Assembly (NCBI GenBank): GCA_050084985.1 | Contig: JBITNC010000001.1 | Location: 11,470,001-11,534,000 of the forward strand | Direction of reading: 5' to 3' | DNA from: Nageia nagi | Lineage: Eukaryota > Pinophyta | Length of the DNA: 64,000 nucleotides | Made by a program: the position numbers and the translations under genes | Part shown: positions 55,051 to 64,000 of the stretch, piece after piece | Numbering within the stretch: position 1 is the first letter of the stretch | Layout: every line of letters starts with the position of its first letter | Notes under the pieces: model-generated | Seen by the model: the letters and a program-made list of their open reading frames with translations, nothing else | Database searches by the model: none | What the model was told of the DNA's origin: nothing

Positions 55051-56714
55051 AAACAATAATATGACATGAAAACATTTTTAGCATATGATAAGAATCATCA
55101 ATTTAGGCAAGGAATGATAATACATATTTTGATAAGCATGTGTTTGAAATTAAAAATATTTAGATGAGAAACTTTTAAGTACACATATTTTTAGTAAAAC
55201 AAGATAAGCAAGATGTGATAAAACTATGAAAATCAATATTTATGATAAGCAATTATGCATATTTTATCATAATGTTCACTGATAACAATTTTTTATTAAG
55301 ATATAGCCAATCATTTGATAAGAATATTTTAACATAGCATTATCTCTAATGTCATATAAATGTATACTGATATGAACCATATGAACATGAATTTATGATA
55401 CAAAAACTAAAAAATAGTATTTTTTATTTTTTTTGGAGCACATATATATTTTTAAAACATGATAAGCTATTCAAAATAGATGCAATTTGGATCAATTATT
55501 GGACATAAATGTAAAGCATATACATTTTTCCTCATTTAATCACATGCATAAAGTACAAAAAAGAAATTCTACTTTAAAAAACCAATTTAACTTGATGGCA
55601 ATGCTAGCAACATAGCATCGATGCTAGGATAAGGATAGTAATTTAAAAGAAGGACAAGTTTCTCAACTTTGTGTCATATACATGAAGTAAAAAAGAGTAT
55701 AAATTTATATGAATACAATATGTAATGTAAACTTTGATGATCATTTCATTTTAGTTTTTACCAATTTGCCCCAAGAGGGATTTTTGTTAATTTGTATGTT
55801 ATTGTGGATAATGATTAATAGTTTATTGCATACAAGTAGAGAGAAAATTTTAGGCATAAAATTTTACAAAAAAAGGAGCCCAAGAACCCAATCGAAGCAC
55901 TATAATGTAGTGATGATGAACTATTAAAGGTGTGATAGGGTGTCAAATAAAAGGACACATATGGGTGTGTGGAAATTTGATAATAAAAAGAGGTTTAAGT
56001 TATGATGTATCATCAAGGAGAAGTAGTTAAATTGAAAAAGGGATTTCCAATTAGTTTATAAATAGGTATAACTGAGTTTCATTTGTACATTCACAATTTG
56101 GTAATTTGATCTTTGGTCCTCAAAGTCTTTAGTGTCCTACTCGACTTATGGAGAGGTTTTGGTGTGCTATTAGTTTATTGGGTGCATTCATTATTGATAT
56201 GGTTCACCAAATTACTTCACAACAAGGTGATCAATATTTAGTTATTCATTATTCACTCTAGGGGCCCTAGGTACCAAAACATTTCTCATATTCTTGGTCT
56301 ATGAATTATTTAGAAGTTTTTTGATGGTTTACTTTTTTAATTTGATAAAATTTTTGCTAAATTTAGAAAAAATTTGAAACATAAGGGGTAAAAATGTAGG
56401 GATAGATTTTTATATCCATGGGGGAAATGAAAATCATTTTTACCATACAATCTAGGATAAAACGAATGGGTATCCAAAAATTTCAAATATTGGGGGCTAA
56501 AACTGGGTGGTGGTGCTGGAATCCTAGCATCACCATTGGGATGAGATTTTTAGGGAACAAGCAAAATGAAATTCATATGGGCTCATGAGACATGTTTGCA
56601 CTTATAATTTTTGAAAAATACATCATTAAGTTTGTTAAACGGATGAAAAGAAGTATGTTTTTATATTTTTAAATTTAATATTTTATGTTACTAATACATT
56701 TCATGTTTCACCTA
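55051..56714. other. Non-coding DNA with a possible promoter
   Basis: No coding frame. A perfect 12-bp palindrome AGCATCGATGCT lies near 55614. A plausible TATA box (TTATAAATAGG, about 56057) lies 650 bp upstream of the plant-mobile-domain remnant on the same strand. Confidence 0.3.
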
Positions 56715-57775
56715 GATGCAGGTTCAGGCCTACCTAATGAGATGTGAGCTATGGAGTATGACTATGGATGATGTTGTAGACTTTGTCATAACTTTGTAGG
56801 AGAGAGAATGACTAGACTTATCCAGACTTAGTCACCTAAGGAGGATTATGTGCATCACATGTGACAAGTATTTTCTAACTACCCTCATGGAGCATTGGTG
56901 TGATGTTACCAACATATTCCACTTACCAATGGGGGAGATGAATATCCCTAACTAGCATTCATCACATTCTATAGGTACCCATGAAGGGTACACTAATTAT
57001 GATAGAGATATAGGATCAATTCTACTAGTTGATAGGGGTTAGGGACTATCAATAGCAAAACAAAGATACACTCCATGAAATAATTTACATGGCCCCATAG
57101 GACATTGATTTTACAAGGTATTTTAGATTTTATATTATCATTCTTATCGATATGATCCTATGTAGCAATAAGAACCATGAGTACTTCCATACCAAGTTTA
57201 TTCCCATGGTATGAGGGATATGCCTTCATGAGGAAAGGTATGCATGGGCACCTTGTATATTGGTCATGCTATATATGGATCTTCATAGTTTCATTTTTAT
57301 GAAAAAGGGAGGTAGAATTATGGCCCATTTGTTCATTCTATGGGCTTGGTAATATGAGCATATTAGTATAGCTTACATCTATCATTCTATGGTCACATGG
57401 GTGGAAATACCCCATTGGTTTTGGTAGTAGATCACGTAGCAGGAGGGGATGACATGAGAAGTGGAGAAGTTTTGGAGATTGTTATATCTACTGGATGAGG
57501 ATGAATTGGTTTGGGAGACACACTTTAACTTACCAGTATGGTAGAAGTCAGATGAATATTTATCATGGAGCATTAATCCATACCATATATCATAGATAGG
57601 TGATTGAGTTCTATTAATCAGACTAGGTTATCAGATAGTTCAACATGATACAAGATGTGCTTGTGCCGAGGATGTAGATAATTATGTCTAGTTACTATCA
57701 CTATCAAGCAAATTCATTAGAGGTGATGGATATACTAGAATGGAGTGTAGATTGGATCATACTAGAGGATCATAC
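56715..57775 (+). pseudogene. Plant mobile domain (PMD/MAIN-like) remnant
   Basis: The plus-strand frame, with many stops and some shifts, shows the PMD signature near 56895: VTNIFHLPMGEMNIP (usual ...TFHLP.GEMTITL.DV). Near 57600-57680 a second signature reads RVIEFY...VIR.FNMIQDVLVPRM (usual RVMRQFG..Q.IP). PMD (PF10536) occurs in plant nuclear proteins of the MAIN/MAIL1 type and in Mutator-like and gypsy transposons that captured it. The middle region retains Trp- and Tyr-rich pieces such as MGTLYIGHAIYGSS. I cannot tell a host-gene remnant from a transposon-borne copy. Confidence 0.5.
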
Positions 57776-57989
57776 CCTAGGGTGCCTACCCCTTTTCATT
57801 AGTATACTCTAGAGTACTAATGATGATGGGACTCAATGAGGCTTGACCCATTAGGCCTTGAAGATGAGGAGCAGGATGAGATGGAGTGAAGTTTAAATCA
57901 CTTTATCATATAGAAAGAGACTTATAGAATCATTATACATTCTCCTAAGATTAATAAATGCATTAAACAAAATAAAATTTAACACAGAT
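57776..57989. other. Junction between the PMD remnant and the copia 3' truncation
   Basis: No recognised feature. The copia RNase H and 3' LTR, expected here on the minus strand, are missing, so the element ends by truncation. Confidence 0.3.
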
Positions 57990-59160
57990 CTATAAAATGT
58001 AGTGGAATTCTTATTGTGATATTTTTTCAAACTATTTGCTTTACAAAATGATACATAAATGCAAGTAAGAAGTATCATCCATGTACCTAGAACAAAATGA
58101 TACATCATAGCATATATCTTGCCTTGTGTTACATAGAAGCATTTAACTCCCCAAAATTCTCCTATACTCTATTTTATTTACTTTTTCAACCTTATAATGT
58201 GAACATAAAAGCTCTCCATGTGCAATTGGAGTAGCTATAAGTTTGCATTCACTCATGCCAAACTTTTTCAACATCTCTCTAGCATACTTAGCTTGGAAAA
58301 GAAATATCTCATCATGTGTTTGATGTACCTTCATACCTAATAAGTAACTCATTAAACCAATATCATTAATATCAAATTCTTTTTTCATCTCAACTTTAAA
58401 AGAATAACACAATGAAGAACTACATCCTATAGACAACAAATCATCTAAATACAAGAAAATAAGTAGAATTTCAATACCTTACTTCTTGTAGTATAAAGTG
58501 TGTTCACTCTTGCTTCTTTGGAAACCATAATTGAAAAAGTAGCCATTAATTCTTGTGTACTAAGCTTTTAGAGCTTGCTTTAGCCCATATAATACCTTTT
58601 TAAATCTATAAACTTGATCTTCTTTACCTTGAACCTCAAAACCTTAAGATTGTACCACGTACACTTCTTATTAAACATATCCATTAAAGAATACACTCTT
58701 AACATCTATGTGATGGATATTCCAATTCTTGTGGGCATCCAATGAAAGCACCATCTGGATTATCTCTTGCCTTGCAACATGAGTCAAAGTCTCCTCATAG
58801 TTTATGCCATACTTCTGTGTGAACCCTTTTGCAACCAACCATGCTTTTTACCTTTCAATGGAATCATCACTATTCCTCTTGACCTTGTAGATCCATTTAC
58901 ATCCAATGTATCTCCTATTTTGGGGAAGTTCACATAACTCCCATGTTTCATTCTTAATAATAGAAGAAATCTCTTCATTCATAGCCTTCATCCACACTTT
59001 GTTAGAACATGCTTGTTCAAAATAAGAAGGCTTAAAATCATCAAATTTAGTAACTTTAGAAGAACTAAAAACATGAGCATTATAAGTAGAATCCATTAAA
59101 GCATAATTTACCACATCACCTTTGGGCTCATTATTGTCTTCATCTCCTAACATTTACAAA
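57990..59160 (-). pseudogene. Copia reverse transcriptase (decayed)
   Basis: Open piece 59153-58848 contains the RT start: FEQACSNKVWMKAMNEEISS, then NETWELCELPQNRRYIGCKW and IYKVKRN. Open piece 58454-58143 has the catalytic YLDD in MYLDDLLSIG, then a FKVEMKKEFDINDIGLMSYL phrase, GMKVHQ, and KYAREMLKKFGM. Past it the connection to RNase H (ILGS.MLLCNTRQDICYDVSF) is readable to about 57990. The region 58460-58845 between them is broken by stops. Confidence 0.9.
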
Positions 59161-59289
59161 ATTTTCAGCCTTTTCAAAGTAGCATCAATCTCCTTGTGTT
59201 GAATCCTTGTCAACCTTCTTGAAAAGTTTTGGTCCACATTTGAGATGAGGGATGATATTTTAACACTCTTTTACCTTTTATTGATTGAT

Positions 59290-60220
59290 TTACACTTGCA
59301 CTTGGTGATGGAGGTGAAGAAGAACCATTTTGTGCAATTGAAGATGCACTTGAAGACCCCATTTATGAAAAGGGATCAAATTTGGATTGAACTTGATTGT
59401 GTAAAACATGGTTGGGTTGAACACTTCCTTGGTCATTTGAAGCATTCTCTTCAAACATACCATCATCAACAATAAAATTTTGGCATTTTTGAGACTTCCA
59501 ACTTTCCTCTTTAGAAAAAATGACATCTTTAGACACCACAACTTTGAGAGAAATTGGATTAAAAAATCTATAAGCTTTAGAGTGTTCACTATAGTCAATA
59601 AAAATACACTTCTTACTCTTAGCATCAAGCTTTTTTTTCTATGCTCATCATTCATATGAACATAAGTAATACAACCAAAAACTTTTAAATGTTTCACACT
59701 TAGCTTCTTTCCAAACCAACTCTCATAAGGATTAATATTGTCCAAACTCCTTGTATGACTCTGATTTAAAATATAAATAGCAATTTATATAGCTTCATCC
59801 CAATAAAAATTACTCAAACATTTTATGTGCATCAGACACCTTGCCATATCTACCAAAGTATGGTTCTTTCTTTCAACCACTCCATTTTGTTAGGGTGTGT
59901 ATGGTGAAGTCAATTACCTCTTAATTCTAGAATCTCTTTCAAAACTTCAACAAATCATTAGAGAAAGACTCACCACCATTATCAATTCTTAAACACTTAA
60001 TGGTATGCCCACTTTAGTTCTCAACACTAGATTCAAAAGTCTTGAAGCACTCAAATGCCTAATATTTGTGTTTAAGAAAGAATACCCAATAATATTTGGA
60101 AAAATCATCAATAAAGGTGAGAAAATAAGAAGTGTTACCCATACTTTATGTTTTCATTGGTCCACAAAGATCACTATGCACCAATTGTAGAATAGATTGG
60201 GCCCTCCATGATTCATTCTT
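59290..60220 (-). pseudogene. Copia integrase (decayed)
   Basis: Catalytic core motifs: LVHSDLCGP (first D) near 60200, YFLTFIDDFSKYYWVFFLK, and LRIDNGGE (second D, then E) near 59990. The C-terminal part, 59745-59290, has NPYESWFGKKLSVKHLKVFG CITYVH, then a frameshift, then a VVVSKDVIFSKEESW phrase in the next frame. That frame continues into Ser/Pro-rich linker (PPSPSASV) before RT. Confidence 0.85.
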
Positions 60221-60229
60221 TGAAAAATA

Positions 60230-60960
60230 CCCCCTTGCATGCTTTTCAAAAGCATACCCTTCATACACTTTATTAGTATCATGGACCTTCTATAAACCAT
60301 AAATAAGTGGAGAAAAAAGCTTTAAACTCTAAAAATTCACATGGCCAAACCTCAAATGCCATAAATTAGCACTATCATAAATGCTCACACAAAACAAAAA
60401 CTCTCCATTGCTCCATAAACTTGATGAGAAAAAGCTTATTTTTATTCATTTTTATTGTAGTGACCAGCCTTCCACCTCTATTCTTATCATAGATATTGCA
60501 CATTTTATCTCCAAAAACCAATTTATAATATTTTTCCAATATTTTTCCAACACTTAAAAGAGATTATTTTAAATCAAGAGAAAAATAAATACTTTTTACC
60601 TTCATAGTACTTTTCTTAGTAGGATCCACCATGTCCCCCTTTCTAATCACCTCCAAGAGTTTTTCATCCCCAAGTTTGATGTTGGAACTAAAGGAATGAT
60701 CAAGAGATGATTGAAACTCCTTCTTTCCAATCATGTATTGTGAACAACCACTATCAAGAACCCAAGTTTCATCCTCTTCTTCTCATGAAAGAAGTGCTTT
60801 GGCTCCATGATTATCCTCTTTGATAATAGAAAGAAATAAGACATCTTCTTCATATGAATATTATTCCCCATAATCTTCATAGAAATCTTCGTCCCCATAA
60901 TCTTCATAAGAATCTTCTTCCCCATCATTCATTGATGTATTATTTTGAGAGGCTTGTTTT
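60230..60960 (-). pseudogene. Copia protease and GAG-pre-integrase region (decayed)
   Basis: The protease active site is clear at 60765-60727: WVLDSGCSQYMIGKKEFQ, with the D-S-G triplet intact. Upstream is an acidic Glu/Asp/Tyr repeat segment (EDSYEDYGDEDFYEDYGE, 60925-60860). Downstream follow VGKILEKYYKLVFGDKMCNI and, to about 60240, the GAG-pre-integrase zinc region with a CKGVFF-type remnant. Stops interrupt. Confidence 0.8.
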
Positions 60961-61860
60961 AGCCTACACTCTCTCTCAAAATGGCCAAATTTGTTACAAT
61001 GATATCATTGCACATTTTGCTTGTCTCTTCCTCTACTTCTTGTACTAGATCCCCCTTCAGTACTTGCACTTACATTATTGGCTTGGTCACCATATAAAAT
61101 CTAATCTCTTCCTCTTTCTCTTCTATAAGAGGTTCTTCTTCCTCATCTTTCATTTTGACCTCTACCTCTATAGCCTCTACCTTGACCTTTTTTACTAATG
61201 CTTTCATTCTTGCTAGTTGAGAATGTGTGTTTTTCACTTGTGTCAATATTGGATCTTCTTCAAAACCTCTCTTCATGAGATTTAAGAGAACCAACTAATT
61301 GATCAAACTTCATAGTGGAAAGACATTTAGTCTCTTCAATCACAAGAGCCACATTATCCCATTTAGGCAATGAATTCCTTAAGACTTTTTTAATTACCAA
61401 GGCTTTGTCCAAATCATCACCAAGGGTGGCCATTTTATTTACTATGGCCTTCACCCTTACATAATAACCACCCACATTCTCATTTCATTACTATGTGAGA
61501 TTATCAAAATCTCTTTTTAAGGTTTTAAGCTTCACCTAATTCACTTTGACACTTCCTTGGTATCCTTGTTTCAAGGCTTTTCATGCATCAATAGTAGTTT
61601 TATGGACCAAAATTGTTAGAAAAATGCTCTTATTAAGAGCAACCTAGATATGTGACAAAGCCATAAAATTCTTCTTCTTCTTCTCTTTAGTTTCCTTTAT
61701 ATATTCACTCAAAACACTCCAATCATCTAGCTCTTTGTATCCATCTTCAACAATGTTTCACACGTCTTTTCCTTCCAAGAGAGTCATCATCTATATGCTC
61801 CAATATTCATAATTTGATCCATCAAATTTTAGAATTGGTATTGAGTTTGAGTTTCTTTCT
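60961..61860 (-). pseudogene. Copia gag (decayed)
   Basis: Starts near 61855 with PILKFDGSNYEYWSI (usual KL.G.NY..W). Open piece 61475-61260 is the UBN2 core: YYVRVKAIVNKMATLGDDL, KVLRNSLPKWDNVALVIEET and LVGSLKSHEERF. Then 61294-61070 is a Glu/Lys-rich linker. The CCHC knuckle at about 61025-60975 reads YHCNKFGHFEREC; its first Cys codon is now a stop. Frameshifts lie in 61480-61700. Confidence 0.85.
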
Positions 61861-62880
61861 ATGGTAGCAGGTCTTCAACACAACTTGGATCTACAAAATA
61901 AATTCTTTCCAATTTTTTTTTTTGCAAAACACCCATAATTTTAAACCCAAAATAACTCAATTTTGGACATAATTGATCTCGGTCTAGGTCTAGGAGTAGG
62001 AACTAGGATCCATCTATTGGTTAGAGTTCCCATGGGAGGAACTAGTTTGTTGTATCAGTGACTCATGTTTTATGGACTTCTTTTGGACATATTTTATTAT
62101 CTATGAAAACATGAATTTTTGATTATATGTTTGACTATGTCCATTAATGACATGTTTATTTGCTTTCTATTTATTTAGAATTTGATTTTGATAGAAACAA
62201 TATAATAACACTTCAATTTTTAAGCAAGATAAATATGTTAAAATTGAATTTGAACAATTCATTTAATAAAGATAAGCATAAAAAAATAATTTTATGATAA
62301 ACAATTTGTAAACATGATGATTTTAGCAAGCATAAATATATAGAAACTAAGAAAATTAAAAATAGTCATAACAACTTTTAAATAGAACTTAAAAGTAGCA
62401 CTCAAATACAATGACAATGCTCAAATAATAAAGGATAAAAAATAAAAAGAAAAGAGGATTTAGGACATCCTAATTAATAGAAAAAGAGGCCTAAATTTTG
62501 ATGAATGGAAAAGTAAATAATTATAATAATCAAGGATCCAATTAATCAAATTCACTATTTATTTACTAGAAAGTATGAAAATAAGATAATTACATACACA
62601 TTTTTGTAGTGAAACACATAAATTTGATACATTATATCAAAATTTTGGTCAAATAAGGCTAGAAACAGAGTAGTAATGTTAGGTTCCATCATTTTCACTC
62701 AGTTAACAAAGAATAAGTTTACCTAATTTAAAATGGAACACTACTAATTTTGAATAAATAATGAAAAAAATATATAAAAATAGAAAATATGATGAAATCA
62801 TTTACAAAATAGCCTAAACATCATCAATATCAAGAACCATACATAGAATCTGTAGTTGTTGAACTTGCTATTATGGTTGA
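61861..62880. other. Non-coding DNA
   Basis: No coding frame, no clear LTR boundary or primer-binding site despite the expected position of the copia 5' LTR. AT-rich. Confidence 0.25.
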
Positions 62881-64000
62881 GGGATGCTCACAATCTTGGT
62901 ATGTAACTTTCTACCATCATCATCAAGTTTTGGCTTCTTGAATTATGGAAATAGATTGTTGAATATCTTAAATCATTAATTTTAAGGATGTATTGTTTCA
63001 TCTTGTACTAGTTTAAACTCATGCTACTACAAAACCTCATTTGAAGCTTCATGGTCAAATTTAAATTTAACCTTATCATGTAAGTCTTGGATTATATTTT
63101 TGAGATGATAACACTCTTTTGTGGTATGATTAGATCTCTTATGAAAATTAGAAAAGAGGTGTGCCTGATATCCCTAAGGTTTAATGCATGGAGGCTCTTT
63201 TATTATGGATAATAGACTAAGTTCATGGCTACTAAGGCATCCAAGACTTCATTAATGTCCTAATGGAACTCATTATACTACCTATGTTACTTCCTAGGTT
63301 GCCAAACTTCTATATCATCATGGTTGACATGAGCTACCATTTTAAATTCAAGCTCATGGTAATGGATCTTTCTAGTTTTTTCAGGAGAAATATGGGTTTG
63401 GATTGAAGTTGGATTCATGTGAGCTAAGGCTTCATTGAAGGATTTATGATGGGTATTTTTACTAATCATTTTTTTTGTTAGATTATCATATGAGTAGTCC
63501 TAGAAATTTAAAAATTCACATCTACAAGATGGCAACAAGGCTCAAAAAAGAACATACTTCTTTTCTTTGGTAGGGATATTGAATTGGTGGACTATTTTAG
63601 ACCATTTTACTATGAAATCACTAATAAGTTAACCTTGCTTCTATTTTAAGGTATACATGTCTAAGGGAGAATGTTCTTGTATTATGAATAAATTATATCG
63701 ATCCTAAAAAGCTTTAACAAGATCATAAATACATGTAATACTTTCATTAGATAGATTAGTAAACCATAATAATGATTATGATTTTAAGTTAAGAGAAAAC
63801 AATTTAGCCAACAAGTCATCATCATTTTCAAATGAAACAACCTCTAAGTGATACCTTTATAAATGTATTTTAGGATCAAAATGATCATCAAATATAGTAA
63901 ATGTTACCTCTTTGTCATACCTTCTCTAAGCATGCAATGGCAAAAGGGGTTCTACCTACCTCTTGAAATTGTAAGTGCAAACTTGTTGGTGCAGGCCATG
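62881..64000 (-). pseudogene. Gypsy gag fragment running off the right edge
   Basis: The minus-strand frame, entering from the right edge, reads TIFDDHFDPKIHL, then FENDDDLLAKLFSLNLKS, WFTNLSNESITCIYDLVKAF and DFIVKWSKIVHQFNIPT, the retrotransposon-gag pattern (FDG..DP..HL...; L...FP.SL...A..W...L...SI.S...L...F). Open piece 63469-63287 (HHKSFNEALAHMNPTSI...) lies further downstream. Stops break the frame about every 30-60 codons. The rest of this element is outside the window. Confidence 0.7.

Larger units (their letters stand above)
57990..61860 (-). mobile_element. Ty1/copia element, 3'-truncated, LTRs not found
   Basis: On the minus strand, right to left: gag with UBN2-type domain, CCHC knuckle, protease, integrase, RT. 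This gag-PR-INT-RT order is diagnostic of Ty1/copia. The coding sequence breaks off within the RT-RNase H junction at about 57990. No 5' LTR or primer-binding site was recognised in 61861-62900. Confidence 0.85.

Noticed and set aside
59245-59475. Plus-strand ORF opposite the copia INT-RT linker
   Set aside because: Antisense shadow of the Ser/Pro-rich linker of the copia polyprotein.

Overview
The window is AT-rich nuclear plant DNA made almost entirely of nested, decaying LTR retrotransposons. I see no intact host gene, no tRNA or rRNA gene and no CRISPR array. The mix (Tat-like Ty3/gypsy elements with two RNase H domains, a very large non-coding LTR element, Ty1/copia, hAT and plant-mobile-domain remnants) points to a large, slowly purged plant genome. 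A gymnosperm is plausible, but the sequence alone does not prove it.

Layout. 1-2938: the 5' end of a minus-strand element running off the left edge (LTR 2090-2938, primer-binding site, repeat-rich leader, and an uninterrupted ORF from 595 to the edge). 2945-12610: an old minus-strand Tat-like gypsy element. Reading leftward it has gag, protease, an archaeal-type RNase H, reverse transcriptase, RNase H, integrase, then a long decayed ORF of unknown function in the env position. 12611-17829: non-coding DNA with several tandem-repeat blocks. 17845-18368: an LTR with an initiator-Met-type primer-binding site.

19373-46700 is one nested structure. A large non-coding LTR element (LARD-like) lies on the minus strand. 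Its LTRs are about 3.9 and 3.6 kb, its interior is 2.1 kb, and it has a perfect 5-bp target duplication (TGTTA). Each LTR has been invaded by a different member of one Tat-like family: a plus-strand copy at 22231-30700 (target duplication TCACC) and a minus-strand copy at 36635-45872 (target CATAC, partly lost). The two sites lie about 47 bp apart in LTR coordinates, and each LTR carries the empty site for the other's insertion. A younger, gag-only derivative of a chromovirus (intact 308-codon ORF) sits inside the second copy at about 39680-41290.

46706-57890: a hAT-like transposase remnant, an AT-rich degenerate satellite, a solo LTR of the same Tat-like family with target duplication CATGA, a possible LTR end with tandem repeats, and a decayed plant-mobile-domain gene. 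57990-61860: a minus-strand Ty1/copia element with recognisable gag, protease, integrase and RT. 62900-64000: a gypsy gag fragment running off the right edge.

Relative order of events read from nesting: LARD first, then the two Tat-like insertions, then the gag-only element. On the left, the env-ORF element came first and the 2090-2938 element landed in or beside it. Most coding segments are pseudogenes. The two clean ORFs are 40028-40954 and 1-595, both on the minus strand.
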